Source: a virus
IMG/VR virus record: IMGVR_UViG_3300037963_004147
Location: 39,154-103,153 of that record
DNA: 64,000 bases
Reading direction: 5' to 3' (one strand)
Below are positions 21,101 to 28,778 of the stretch, one piece after another. The position numbers and the translations under genes are program-made. The stretch's first letter is position 1. Each line of letters opens with the position of its first letter. The notes under the pieces are model-generated. The model made no database searches. It saw nothing but the letters and a program-made list of their open reading frames with translations, and was not told the DNA's origin.

Positions 21101-23916
21101 CAACAGAAAAAGATCCTCAAAAGTTATTTGAGTTTATGTTAGAATTTGATAATGAAGGTTTATTTACTGGTAGATATGTTAAAGAGGTTGGAAGTAAATA
21201 CTATAATATAATGAAAGAATTAAGGAAACCATTATATGATGATAATGGTCAACCTTATCAATATAGAGATGTTACTGATATAAATGAAGCTGATCCTGCA
21301 GATGTTGAATATAATATAAGATTAGCTAAAGCTAAACAAAGATATGGTGATTTTTGGAGTGCTGAAACAATAGGTCCTGATGGAACGCCAGTTCATGGAA
21401 AATATCATAAGTATACTGATGAGTTTATTGCTGCAAGAAAAAAACATGAATACTTTGTTGCAGTAGGTAGAAATGGTATATGGAAAAGAAAGCCTGAAAT
21501 ATCTGATGCTGCTTGGGGTAAGTATACAGCTAAGTATAAAGTTAGTGGTCTTGAGCAAGAGAGTAGAACTTTTTCTGTTAATGATGCAGATGGAAATCCA
21601 ACAGGAGCAATTAGAAAAGATGAGCTTTTTCCACAGGTTAGAAAAGAATTTATAGAAAAAATAATTACTGAGGATCTAAAAAGTGAAAAGTATAAAGCAA
21701 TTCAAGCAGATAAAAGTGCATTAGGTTTAGCACGTAAAGAGTTCTATGATTTATTTGTAGATCTTTATGAGAATCAATTATTAACAAAATTACCTAAAGC
21801 CACACGACATCAAATGTTAGGAAAAGTACCTTTGATTAGAGGTAGATGGGCACAAGATCTTAAAGGTAAAGGTAATGTATTTACAAAAATGTATGCTAAA
21901 ACAAGTAGAGGTGTTAAAAATTTCTTTACTACAACGCAGCAACAAAAGGTTATTCAACTTGATTCTGACAATAATTTAATAGATCAGCTACCTATATTTT
22001 ATACCGGAAATCCTAGAAGTGATGAGGCACTAGCTGCGATAGATGATCAGATTCAAGCTTTAAAAGATAAAAGACAAAATGGTGATATTAAAATAGAACC
22101 TTATAAAAAAGAGCTTGCACTACTAGAAGGGCAAAGAAAAAAGATAGAAAATAAACCATCTTTAGGTGAAGTAAATAAAGATATGGGTAACGGTCTTCTT
22201 AAGTTTGCTGCAATGGCTGAACATTATGAAACCATGTCTACTGTAGAAGATACAATGCAAGCATTCTTAAGAGTGTTAAAAAAGAGATCTTATGAAAGTG
22301 CTGATAATATTAAAACAGATGTTAAAGATGCACTTGGTAAATTAACACCAGTAGGTACAATTAAAGGTGAAGATTCAAAAACATTTCAGAGAGCTAAGAA
22401 ATGGATGAATATGGTTTATTATGATAATGATCAATTAACTCAAGGCTTTATAGATAAAGCAGCATCTGGTCTTATTAAGTTTTCTTCTTTATCTTATGTA
22501 GCATTTAACCCTTTTGGTAACTTTAATAATTATGTTCTAGGCCGTGTCAATGATAATATTGAAGCAATAGGTGGTAGATTTTATTCTGCTCAAGCATATA
22601 AAAGAGCTAGTATAGAATATAATAAAAGAGCGATTCCAGATTTAATCCATAGACTTGCATCTGCAAATCCTAAAGATAAACTTCTTAATAGAGGAGATTA
22701 TGATCCAAGACTACCATCAAGTAAATATGAAGCATTTGTTGAATACTATAGAATGATGGATGAGTCAACAGATATACGTGAATCTGGATCACAAGTAGAT
22801 AGAATCCAAAAATCAAGATTTGCTAAAATGATGGATTGGGGTTATACTTTGCAGGATGCAGCTGAGTGGAATGTTCAAACTAAAGTAGGTATGGCAATGT
22901 TAATGGATACTTATATTATGAATAAGAAGACTGGTAAAATCTTGAGTTTGTATGATGCTCATACATTTGATGCAAAAGATAAAAGACCTAAGCTAATAGA
23001 TGGCTTTACTACTATAGTTAAATATAATCCAAAGAATGTTGATGAAAATGGTAAACCTAAACAAATTGAAGAAATAGGTGAGTATAATGATGAGTTTAGA
23101 TATGACCTTAGAAATAAAATCCGTGAGGTTAATAAACAAATTCATGGTAACTATGCTGAAGAAGATAGAATGGTTTTACAATCTAGCACAGTTGGTAAGT
23201 TAGGAGCACAGTTTCACAAGTGGGTTATGCCTGCAGCTAGAGCTAGATTTCAAAGAGAATACTTTGATGAGAATTTAGGTTGGATGGAAGGTAGATATCT
23301 ATCTTGGTTTAAGTTCATGGCCTGGTCTACAAAAGAGATGGCAAAAGGTAATATGAAATTCAATAAGTATAAAGATGATTTCTTAGAAGATTATGGTTAT
23401 ATAGAAGATGGAGATGTTCAAGAAAATCAAAGAGCTATGAATAAACTATTTGGTTTCTATAGAACTATGGGAGAAATAGGAATTATAATGCTAACGGTAT
23501 TGTTAAAAGATCTTTTAATAGCTGCATTCCACGGTGATGATGATGATAGTGACACTGTAAAAAGACTTAAAAATATTGCAATGTATCAGGCAGATAGAAC
23601 TTATAAAGAATTAATATTATTTGTTCCTGTTCCTGATGGTTTACAACAAATGATGCAAATGGTTAAGTCTCCAATAGCTTCTACAAGAACACTGGGTGAA
23701 CTAGGTGAAGCATTATCTTTAACATATATGACTCCTCTATCATGGCTTACTTCTAGTGATGATGAGTTTTATGCTAATTCAGATTATGTTTATCAAAGAG
23801 GATCTAGAGCTGGTGAATTGAAAGTATTTAAAAACTGGCAAGATGCATTACCTGCTATATACACATATAAAAAGTGGATTAACTATCTTGAAATGCAAAA
23901 CTTCTTCATTAAGTAA
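18127..23916 (+). CDS. Giant virion protein with PD-(D/E)XK nuclease and degenerate zincin domain
   Basis: The gene starts 4 bases after the polymerase gene stop and encodes 1,929 residues. A PD-(D/E)XK nuclease core lies at about 450-680: GIAGSIDLLL provides D571 and VVDLKTSK provides D585 and K587, followed by the helix QVNLYGRML. Nearer the N-terminus, EEILHPF (E224, E225, H228) matches an HExxH zincin site whose first His has become Glu. It is followed by ELVTQALSRHF and an amphipathic segment, the same order as after the intact zincin in the preceding protein. The C-terminal part has a short hydrophobic stretch (IGIIMLTVLLKDLLIAAF) near 1783-1800. Position implies an ejected late protein. 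The nuclease might act on host or phage DNA at entry, which is inference. Confidence 0.85.
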   Translation: MARCINKNLQEFKNIAEVFKSPIVANIVITGWQDLNSTDQIPTIQQASEFAKNSETAYNLKRKDFAEAVYNNLSNKGIITKFKGRYFIVQSNNAVYDPGIRKFNLNRLKGYLRANNIPLNVVSTAVRGKAMEVKIHDDLFTPSDILPESRSYGTPHTRQVVAHLLKLFPQVNVEFLSVKDAKKLHDKLPESQKANVNFDNVNSFFVNGTAVLIKGRVTDTTAIEEILHPFVDGFYTSKPEIFNSLYNEAVKNFPELNAGIQSAYSDRRGFSERHRQLELVTQALSRHFNNEYENNPTKSFKDRIKDFIDWFVSIIENLSSVFNGRNIDYFRGDQALLEQEQREDRLEQEDVVAVKRINVNSISGNPTLSDIAKLLNTSDIEFDVNAAPKVDTKVRYNLSEEKSRIYDYVIKRSNGIQQELIENFFLAARETNKLVDELSVGTIERDADGNLISPIIVLDEATHTYMDLTDPSKKITSTTQAIKGQMSREKQEENDLNLKLGNDFDKILEGLVTDVTSAELFDKMEILNEEQFGKAYASMQASLAGLMKDNTVAIPQVVVYDKATGIAGSIDLLLIEPDGKVRVVDLKTSKYSKNDPFYKTILKEVNAKDPNFGILPEDSVLKQKGIADSLSIEQTHNLQVNLYGRMLENMGYTLSEKPASTYHIKVDVTGKGKNQKFQGEFKPEGEELHKMSENVPYLDAIIPYNVDVVSKERIDEARKGKEDSTYDTTLPPDQQNPLDDAPTSPEFEVITQALRDYRKGLIKRQDALSMLKGNVFLGRHKTVEQLQESIQNSINVITVAMTQGPKTRSAVYASLMRDALRQVDEFQQYVEDPINFSKPEYISYVLNFDEFIKTFEGLYSLQNSKELNRTQVRLAFKLQTRFNELVGVGDKEGVIDKAVTDYVRDTVARRSSYNFTEDQLDNIMKLGKDIGVIDYQARDLATTATLLNDGTPDTLLSIMDKIYKAKKQELLDKIETREMLINKAAQKVLELSTEKDPQKLFEFMLEFDNEGLFTGRYVKEVGSKYYNIMKELRKPLYDDNGQPYQYRDVTDINEADPADVEYNIRLAKAKQRYGDFWSAETIGPDGTPVHGKYHKYTDEFIAARKKHEYFVAVGRNGIWKRKPEISDAAWGKYTAKYKVSGLEQESRTFSVNDADGNPTGAIRKDELFPQVRKEFIEKIITEDLKSEKYKAIQADKSALGLARKEFYDLFVDLYENQLLTKLPKATRHQMLGKVPLIRGRWAQDLKGKGNVFTKMYAKTSRGVKNFFTTTQQQKVIQLDSDNNLIDQLPIFYTGNPRSDEALAAIDDQIQALKDKRQNGDIKIEPYKKELALLEGQRKKIENKPSLGEVNKDMGNGLLKFAAMAEHYETMSTVEDTMQAFLRVLKKRSYESADNIKTDVKDALGKLTPVGTIKGEDSKTFQRAKKWMNMVYYDNDQLTQGFIDKAASGLIKFSSLSYVAFNPFGNFNNYVLGRVNDNIEAIGGRFYSAQAYKRASIEYNKRAIPDLIHRLASANPKDKLLNRGDYDPRLPSSKYEAFVEYYRMMDESTDIRESGSQVDRIQKSRFAKMMDWGYTLQDAAEWNVQTKVGMAMLMDTYIMNKKTGKILSLYDAHTFDAKDKRPKLIDGFTTIVKYNPKNVDENGKPKQIEEIGEYNDEFRYDLRNKIREVNKQIHGNYAEEDRMVLQSSTVGKLGAQFHKWVMPAARARFQREYFDENLGWMEGRYLSWFKFMAWSTKEMAKGNMKFNKYKDDFLEDYGYIEDGDVQENQRAMNKLFGFYRTMGEIGIIMLTVLLKDLLIAAFHGDDDDSDTVKRLKNIAMYQADRTYKELILFVPVPDGLQQMMQMVKSPIASTRTLGELGEALSLTYMTPLSWLTSSDDEFYANSDYVYQRGSRAGELKVFKNWQDALPAIYTYKKWINYLEMQNFFIK

Positions 23917-23924
23917 AATGAAAA

Positions 23925-23943
23925 GGGGAGATTATCTCTCCCC
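23925..23943 (+). terminator. Terminator after the giant-gene operon
   Basis: A 7-bp perfect stem GGGGAGA/TCTCCCC with a 5-base loop lies 9 bases after the stop of the 1,929-aa gene. On the minus strand the hairpin is followed by TTTTCATTTT, so it may also stop opposing transcripts. Confidence 0.75.
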
Positions 23944-23954
23944 TCCATTTCATG

Positions 23955-23988
23955 CAAAAAAATACAAAGTATCCACATACCTTGTATT
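23955..23988 (-). terminator. Rho-independent terminator of the nrd/tRNA transcript
   Basis: AATACAA pairs with TTGTATT, then after one mismatch GTAT pairs with ATAC around a 4-base loop. On the minus strand the hairpin is followed by seven T. It lies downstream of the tRNA and faces the plus-strand terminator, so the two transcripts converge and end here. Confidence 0.7.
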
Positions 23989-24012
23989 GTCACTTTATAT
24001 GTAGCAAAGTAG

Positions 24013-24086
24013 AGGTCCATCTAGGACTTGAACCTAGAACCTACAGCTTAGAAGGCTGTTGCTCTATCCGATTGAGCTAATGAACC
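24013..24086 (-). tRNA. tRNA-Arg (anticodon UCU)
   Basis: The minus strand folds into a full cloverleaf. The acceptor is GGTTCAT/ATGGACC with one G-U pair, the D stem GCTC/GAGC, the anticodon stem ACAGC/GCTGT with loop CTTCTAA, the variable loop AGGTT, and the T stem CTAGG/CCTAG with TTCAAGT. The anticodon TCT reads AGA, the dominant Arg codon of the surrounding genes. No CCA is encoded, and the discriminator base reads as T. Confidence 0.95.
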
Positions 24087-24120
24087 AAAAAAACAGAATG
24101 AGGTTGGGGCTTTAACCCTC
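24087..24120 (-). terminator. Hairpin and T7 run between nrdA and the tRNA
   Basis: On the minus strand GAGGGTT pairs with AACCTC (one bulged G) around an 8-base loop, followed by ATTCTG and seven T. The T-run ends exactly where the tRNA 5' end begins, so the tRNA must come from read-through plus processing or from a promoter I cannot see. Confidence 0.6.
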
Positions 24121-24126
24121 TAGGCT

Positions 24127-24172
24127 TTACACTCCCTCACCCTGCTTTCAGTCTGGTGTAACAAGCCAGACT
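24127..24172 (-). other. H-type pseudoknot after nrdA stop
   Basis: Minus-strand order: AGTCTG (24172-24167), 5-base loop, TTACAC (complement of 24156-24161), CAGACT (24155-24150), 17-base loop, GTGTAA (24132-24127). The two 6-bp stems cross, giving a classic H-type pseudoknot with adjoining helices, starting at the base after the nrdA stop codon. It lacks the G-tract/GCGT/C-tract pattern of the elements near 44, 51, 59 and 62 kb. Folding is inferred by eye. Confidence 0.45.
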
Positions 24173-25816
24173 TTAACCCTCACAAGATGCACATTCAAGA
24201 ATGTTTCTTGAAAAGGATTGTGCTGAACTTTGACTAAATTGATAGTACAATGTTTTAACACCTTCTTTCCAAGCATATAGATATAGTTGGTTTATATCTC
24301 TTGCGGGTATACTAGGATCAATCATTAAGTTTAAACTTTGTGCTTGATCAATGTATTTCTGTCTTTGAGCTGCTTGAAGTACAAGTTCTTTTGGAGTGAT
24401 CTCAACAAAAGACTTAAATACAGCTTTAGTAGGGAAGTCAAGATGTTGAACTGATCCATCCTTCTTTAAGATACTATCCCAGGTTTCTGGGGTATCTAAA
24501 CCATACTTTTTCAACTCCTCCTTTAAGAAAGGATTCTGATATATAGTTTTACTCTTAGCCAAATCCTTTATAAAGTAATTAGACTTTATAGGTTCTATAC
24601 CCATGCTTACAGCACCGTGTATAAAAGAACTAGATTTAGTTGGAGCTATTGCTAATAGAGTTGTATTAGCATAACCTTTACGTATAGACTTATAACCGAA
24701 GTTATCATGCAACCATTCAGAGGCTGCCTCCGCTTTAGTCTTTATCAGTTTAAACATATGCTCATTAAGACTCTTAGCTTGCAAAGATTCAAATTCAATC
24801 AGCTTAGATTGGAATAACGAATGATATCCGAGTACACCTAAGCCAATAGCTCTATGTTCCTTTGCAAAGTTATACGCTCTTTTCATTCCGGGTAGAGTAC
24901 GAGCTTTGGTAATAAACTCATCCATCACGGCATTCAAGAACATAACGTATGTTTCTATTGCATCACATCTTTCGATCTCATCCCAATGCAGCAGGTTCAG
25001 TGAACCAAGACAACATACAAAAGAATTGTAGCTATCAGTTGGCAGCTGAATCTCTGAACATAGATTAGATGCAGTAATCTCCATACCTAATTCTTTATAA
25101 GGAGAGTTATTATTTGAATTGTCCTTAAACATGACGTAAGGGAATCCAAACTCAGAACGTCTTTGAAGAATCTTGGCCCAAACTTTACGCTTGTCTTCAT
25201 CCCCAGCTTCCATGTCCTGCATCCAGGAGTCAGTAGCTGTTACACCATATTGTAAGTTTTGGATAGGATTACCTTCTGTTCCAATATCTAAAAACTCCAT
25301 TATATCTGCATGTTCCACAGGTAACCAAACAGCACAAGCTCCACGCCTGGCTTCTGATTGTTTACAAACATCTACAACTGTATCATAAATTTTTGCGTAA
25401 TGCACGGGGCCATCAGCATGACCTCCTGTTGATATCTCTGTACCGCGAGATCTAAGGTTACCTAAGTAAGCACTTGTTCCTCCTCCGTACTTTGACATCA
25501 TACCAATCTCACGTCCTGCGTTTAATATGCTATCTAATGAATCATCTACATTAGATCCATAGCAACTAATAGGTAAACCTTTCTGTTTACCAAAGTTAAT
25601 CCAGACCGGAGTTGAAAGACTATAAAAGCCACGGGCCATATAGTCTTCAAACTTCTCAGCAAACCCATCAATACCTAAGTATTTCTGGGCTGTAATTGCT
25701 ATGTCTTTTATTCTTTGTTCAGGTGTTTCACTGATATATCCTCTTGAGAGAAAGAGGCGGGACTCTTCATTGAGCCAATAATATTTAGGGTATTTCATAT
25801 TAGAATAAATCTGCAT
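24173..25816 (-). CDS. nrdA: Class I ribonucleoside-diphosphate reductase, large subunit (short form)
   Basis: This is the catalytic subunit that makes deoxynucleotides for phage DNA synthesis, working with the NrdB protein of the next gene. Of 547 residues, C85 (PISCYG) and C268 (FVCCLGSLNL) are the active-site disulfide pair, N251-x-C253-x-E255 is the radical/catalytic motif, and C542-x-x-C545 at the C-terminus is the swinging-arm cysteine pair. It is much shorter than cellular NrdA, lacking the N-terminal ATP-cone domain, so dATP feedback through a cone is not expected. The first ATG overlaps nrdB by 17 bases; a second ATG at 25798 (MKYPKYYW) falls just after the nrdB stop and is an equally plausible start. 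It forms an nrdB-nrdA operon. Confidence 0.95.
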   Translation of the reverse strand: MQIYSNMKYPKYYWLNEESRLFLSRGYISETPEQRIKDIAITAQKYLGIDGFAEKFEDYMARGFYSLSTPVWINFGKQKGLPISCYGSNVDDSLDSILNAGREIGMMSKYGGGTSAYLGNLRSRGTEISTGGHADGPVHYAKIYDTVVDVCKQSEARRGACAVWLPVEHADIMEFLDIGTEGNPIQNLQYGVTATDSWMQDMEAGDEDKRKVWAKILQRRSEFGFPYVMFKDNSNNNSPYKELGMEITASNLCSEIQLPTDSYNSFVCCLGSLNLLHWDEIERCDAIETYVMFLNAVMDEFITKARTLPGMKRAYNFAKEHRAIGLGVLGYHSLFQSKLIEFESLQAKSLNEHMFKLIKTKAEAASEWLHDNFGYKSIRKGYANTTLLAIAPTKSSSFIHGAVSMGIEPIKSNYFIKDLAKSKTIYQNPFLKEELKKYGLDTPETWDSILKKDGSVQHLDFPTKAVFKSFVEITPKELVLQAAQRQKYIDQAQSLNLMIDPSIPARDINQLYLYAWKEGVKTLYYQFSQSSAQSFSRNILECASCEG

Positions 25817-26780
25817 GTGTTATACTCTTACTTTTTTTGTTATAATCAATTTGTTTTTTGTAGAAGAAATCACCTTCTTTAGTAGCAGTGCATTCTACAT
25901 CAAACCAACGTGTGTTTTCTAAGAGATCTTGATCAACATGAAACATTTTGTCCATACCAATCTTACTTAAAGAATTATTGAATCTATTTGCAATAAAGTT
26001 AGTTATTGTTTCTTTTGTTAGAAATTCTAACTCACCTTTTTCAAAAATCCAATTTAATATATCTACTTCTGCAGCATAAGCTTTCATGCATGCAGAGTAA
26101 ACTAACTCTTCAAAATCTTTATCAAACCACTCAGGATTTTCTTTCTTAATGATATTGATTAACTCAACACCAAAGTTTCCGTGTATATCTTCCTCTTTAC
26201 TGGTAGCTTCAACAACGTTTGAGATCCCCTTGAAAAGGTTCTTTTCCTTGTTAAAACTCATCATAATAAGAAACTGACTGAATAGACTTACATGCTCAAT
26301 GAACAGTGAGAACAACAGTACAGACTTGGTATACATTTTATTATCTTTACTTCTAGTACCATCAAGATACTTTGTAAGATAATCCATACGTCCTTTTATA
26401 GCAGGAACATTAATTACACTTTCAAATTCTTTTTCTAAACCTAAGATTCTTAGCAATCTAGCATAAGCATCTTTGTGTCTAACTTCAGATTCTGCAAAGG
26501 TCATACCTACATCACCAATCTCGGCTATAGGCATTCTCTTAAAACAATCACCCCAAAATGTTTTAACCTTTACTTCTATCTGAGCAATGGCTAACATTGT
26601 GCGTTTAATTACTTCTCTTTCTTGATCAGTAATCTTTGTTTTAAAATCAGAAATATCTTCTGTGAAATTATATTCAGTGTCAATCCAATAGGAGTGTCTG
26701 ATAGCATCTTTATATTTTAGTAATTGTGGATATTCATAAGGCAAAATATTTACTCTGGGCATGAAGATATTTCCATTCAT
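25800..26780 (-). CDS. nrdB: Class I ribonucleoside-diphosphate reductase, small subunit
   Basis: This 326-residue ferritin-like radical-generating subunit pairs with NrdA. The signature EVRHKDAY gives metal ligands E99 and H102 and the radical tyrosine Y106. E69, E162 and the EEDIH motif (E197, H200) complete the di-metal set, with Glu at the position that is Asp in E. coli NrdB. All key residues are present, so the enzyme should be active. It is the first gene of the nrd operon and starts about 25 bases after a hairpin with a T-run, which could attenuate its expression. Met7 (MPRVNILPY) is an alternative start. Confidence 0.95.
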   Translation of the reverse strand: MNGNIFMPRVNILPYEYPQLLKYKDAIRHSYWIDTEYNFTEDISDFKTKITDQEREVIKRTMLAIAQIEVKVKTFWGDCFKRMPIAEIGDVGMTFAESEVRHKDAYARLLRILGLEKEFESVINVPAIKGRMDYLTKYLDGTRSKDNKMYTKSVLLFSLFIEHVSLFSQFLIMMSFNKEKNLFKGISNVVEATSKEEDIHGNFGVELINIIKKENPEWFDKDFEELVYSACMKAYAAEVDILNWIFEKGELEFLTKETITNFIANRFNNSLSKIGMDKMFHVDQDLLENTRWFDVECTATKEGDFFYKKQIDYNKKSKSITHADLF

Positions 26781-26805
26781 AGTTTTTAAAATTTAATATT
26801 AGACG

Positions 26806-26850
26806 AAAAAAGCTATACTTTTTTGATGTCTTTTTTGACTAGTATAGCTT
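26806..26850 (-). terminator. Hairpin with T-run upstream of nrdB
   Basis: AAGCTATAC (26810-26818) and GTATAGCTT (26842-26850) form a perfect 9-bp inverted repeat. The 23-base loop contains a nested GTC-A6-GAC hairpin, and on the minus strand the element ends in a run of T. It can terminate the upstream 63-aa gene or attenuate nrdB. The rest of 26781-26901 is A/T-rich with no other feature I can see. Confidence 0.6.
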
Positions 26851-26901
26851 GTATGTTTATATAATTAATTTAGTTAAAATATAAATTAGAAACAAGATTT
26901 T

Positions 26902-27093
26902 TTATCTAATTCTCATAAAGATTAGTGTAAAAAAGAATAATCCTATTTCTAGACCGTAAACACGGCCAACATCATCAACGCTTGTTGCATAAGGTGCATT
27001 GATAATTTTAATGCCTAGCATAGGCTCTTCTGGTAATAGCAATAAATGAACTCTATTTTTAGAGTTTTTTTGTGTTTTTGTTTGTTTACTCAT
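26902..27093 (-). CDS. Small protein with C-terminal hydrophobic segment, unknown function
   Basis: The 63-residue protein starts with a basic, Thr/Asn/Lys-rich segment (MSKQTKTQKNSKNR) and ends with a hydrophobic stretch, LEIGLFFFTLIFMRIR, that could insert in a membrane. I do not recognise a family. It is divergent from the plus-strand module and is followed by a terminator-like hairpin, which supports it as a real transcribed gene. A chance open frame in A/T-rich DNA is the alternative. Confidence 0.5.
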   Translation of the reverse strand: MSKQTKTQKNSKNRVHLLLLPEEPMLGIKIINAPYATSVDDVGRVYGLEIGLFFFTLIFMRIR

Positions 27094-27156
27094 ATAAAAT
27101 GTAAAGTTTGTTGGTTTAAACTATAATTCTTTGTATATTATAGTGTATGCAATTCT

Positions 27157-27170
27157 AAGTGTTTACACTT
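27157..27170. promoter_or_regulatory. Palindromic operator-like site in a divergent intergenic region
   Basis: AAGTGTTTACACTT is a 14-bp perfect palindrome in the gap 27094-27199, between the minus-strand 63-aa gene and the plus-strand small-protein/fibre module. The gap must hold promoters for both directions. I see no clear Bacteroidota -33/-7 pair. Confidence 0.35.
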
Positions 27171-27199
27171 ATTTGCAGAAATTTATATATATACATATC

Positions 27200-27571
27200 A
27201 TGCTTTCAAAGATAAAAAACATTTTGACATATTATGATTCTGAGCCTACTGAAATAACTCAGGGTATAATATGGTTAGTTTTCTTCCCTATTGTATACAC
27301 CGCTGAGCACGGTTTAAATCTAACATTAGTGATTTTATCAATACTTATTGGGTTCACTACTATCTATTCTGTTTGCTATCACTCTCTTAAAACAAGAAAG
27401 ACTTTAGCTTTAGGTGTTTTTTTATTCTCCATTGTTGTTGTAATTATGTATTATATAAAAGGAACATTCGTATGCCCTACTCACTGGGGTTGGATTGTGA
27501 TATCCTTTAGTGCTTTTTTTAATCTAAAAAGAATATGTAATCACTACTATAATAAGTTGAACAATGGATAA
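27200..27571 (+). CDS. Multi-pass membrane protein, unknown function
   Basis: From the ATG at 27200 (MLSKIKNILTYYD) the protein is 123 residues with about four hydrophobic segments (GIIWLVFFPIVYT, LTLVILSILIGFTTIYS, ALGVFLFSIVVVIMYY, WGWIVISFSAFF). An ATG at 27131 would add 23 residues, but those bases contain the palindrome and look non-coding, so I prefer the later start. It is the first gene of the plus-strand module and overlaps the next gene by 8 bases. A role in lysis or envelope modification is possible from the neighbourhood (a holin follows), but no family is recognised. Confidence 0.6.
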   Translation: MLSKIKNILTYYDSEPTEITQGIIWLVFFPIVYTAEHGLNLTLVILSILIGFTTIYSVCYHSLKTRKTLALGVFLFSIVVVIMYYIKGTFVCPTHWGWIVISFSAFFNLKRICNHYYNKLNNG

Positions 27572-27869
27572 TATAACAACAGTAATAGTCACTATAGTAA
27601 CAGTACTCTTCTCAGCAGGAGCCTGGAAGTTTTATGAGGCAAGAATGAAATTAAAGTCTGAAGAAAAGGCTGATGAAAAAACTGATCAAAATATGTATAG
27701 AGATGATCTCCGTGATAGAGTAAGAAAGTTAGAAACTTTATTAAGTGAAAGTTCTGATGAAAAAGATAAAATGAGAGATCAGATCCTTGAGTTAACAGCA
27801 GAAGTAGCTGAATTAAGAGCTAAAGTAGAATTCTTAGAAAAAGAAAACGAGCGTCTAAAAAATATATAG
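27564..27869 (+). CDS. Membrane-anchored coiled-coil protein (inner-spanin-like)
   Basis: This 101-residue protein has one N-terminal membrane segment (about residues 4-20, TTVIVTIVTVLFSAGAW). A charged coiled coil rich in Leu/Glu/Lys heptads (KLETLL, LTAEVAELRAKVEFLEKENERL) runs to the C-terminus. This type II layout is shared by phage inner spanins, and a holin gene lies about 1 kb downstream. No outer-spanin lipoprotein is obvious nearby, so the spanin role is a topology-based inference. Confidence 0.55.
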   Translation: MDNITTVIVTIVTVLFSAGAWKFYEARMKLKSEEKADEKTDQNMYRDDLRDRVRKLETLLSESSDEKDKMRDQILELTAEVAELRAKVEFLEKENERLKNI

Positions 27870-27870
27870 T

Positions 27871-28185
27871 GTGGCAGTAATGGGGTTTCTTATTTTGTAT
27901 TTCTCCATTATTTTCACTATATTATATTGTAAATCAAATATTATGAAAATTGTAAAATTAATTTTAAAAATTGTATGGACGGTGTCTTTACAAAATCTTT
28001 GTATATGGGCCCTAGCTGGATGGAAATGGTTATGGTCTTTAACCACAGTTGATGAAAAAGTTATTGCTGGAGTAAAAGAAACTGGACGAAGAGTTAAGAA
28101 TGCAGCTGACGAAATGGATGATGTAGTAGATGCATTAAAAGGTAAAAAGTTTAATAAGAATGGCAGCCCAAAAAAGAAAAAGTAA
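27871..28185 (+). CDS. Small membrane protein with basic tail
   Basis: The frame opens with GTG at 27871, one base after the previous stop, and encodes 104 residues; an ATG at 27943 (MKIVKLILKIVWTVSL) gives 80 residues and is a strong alternative. Two hydrophobic segments (FLILYFSIIFTILYC, and VWTVSLQNLCIWALAGW) precede a helical charged region and a Lys-rich end (GSPKKKK). The stop overlaps the next gene by 26 bases. No family is recognised; it fits the group of small basic or membrane proteins around it. Confidence 0.5.
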   Translation: MAVMGFLILYFSIIFTILYCKSNIMKIVKLILKIVWTVSLQNLCIWALAGWKWLWSLTTVDEKVIAGVKETGRRVKNAADEMDDVVDALKGKKFNKNGSPKKKK

Positions 28186-28384
28186 AAAGCTTGATATTAA
28201 AAAAGCTATTAAAAAACCAGGTTCTTTAACTGCAACAGCAAAAAGAGCAGGAGCTGTAAAGAAGGATGGTACTATTAAAGTTTCATGGCTGCGTGAAAAA
28301 GCAAAAGGTGGTAATAGTAAAACTGCACAACGTGCAAGATTTGCATTAACACTTAGAAAACTAAGTAAAAAGAAAAAAAAGTAG
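28160..28384 (+). CDS. Small highly basic protein, unknown function
   Basis: The 74 residues are dominated by Lys, Arg, Ala and Thr, with the patterned core KKPGSLTATAKRAGAVKKDG and a poly-Lys tail. Such proteins usually bind nucleic acid or are packed in virions, but I cannot name a family. It overlaps the previous gene in another frame and is spaced 5 bases from the next, as in a packed operon. Confidence 0.6.
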   Translation: MAAQKRKSKKLDIKKAIKKPGSLTATAKRAGAVKKDGTIKVSWLREKAKGGNSKTAQRARFALTLRKLSKKKKK

Positions 28385-28389
28385 AAATT

Positions 28390-28767
28390 ATGCCAAAAAG
28401 AATGAAAGAAGCCGGTATTAAATATGGCCATGGTGGTGGAATGAAAAAACCTATGCCTGAAAATTATGTAGGTAATCCAATGGGTTACTTTAATGATAAA
28501 GCAATGTACGGCAATAAAGAAAGGATGGCTCAAATGGGAAATGGTGAAGAAATGTTTGATATGAGCACAGGACCCACTAAAAAACAAATGAGACAAAAAG
28601 ATAGAGCTGATAGAATTTTTAAAAAAGCTACAGAAGGCTCAGTAAATAAAAGAAAAGCCAAAGCATTTAAAGAGGGTAAAGACAAAAAAGGTCAAAGGTT
28701 ATTAAATAGAATAAATAGAATGAAAGATAGAGCTTATCGTTTAGATGATAAAGCTGCAGGACGTTAA
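28390..28767 (+). CDS. Basic, Met/Gly-rich protein, unknown function
   Basis: The 125-residue protein is strongly basic. The N-terminal half is low-complexity and rich in Gly, Met and Asn (KYGHGGGMKKPMPENYVGN); the C-terminal half is a Lys/Arg/Asp helix (RADRIFKK, RINRMKDRAYRLDD). No membrane segment or catalytic motif is visible. The ATG has the usual AAATTATG context of this genome. It probably belongs with the structural or DNA-binding small proteins of this operon. Confidence 0.6.
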   Translation: MPKRMKEAGIKYGHGGGMKKPMPENYVGNPMGYFNDKAMYGNKERMAQMGNGEEMFDMSTGPTKKQMRQKDRADRIFKKATEGSVNKRKAKAFKEGKDKKGQRLLNRINRMKDRAYRLDDKAAGR

Positions 28768-28778
28768 AAAAAAGAATT

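Noticed and set aside
24013-24086. Attachment (att) site at the tRNA gene
   Set aside because: No integrase gene and no duplicated tRNA segment is present in the window; crAss-like phages are not known for tRNA-targeted integration.
25173-25388. Plus-strand frame inside nrdA
   Set aside because: It is antisense to conserved nrdA motifs and has no start context like other genes.
28135-28596. 153-codon minus-strand frame opposite the small basic genes
   Set aside because: It is antisense to two well-supported plus-strand genes; its Phe/His/Leu-rich translation is what Lys/Glu/Asn-rich coding sequence gives when read backwards.
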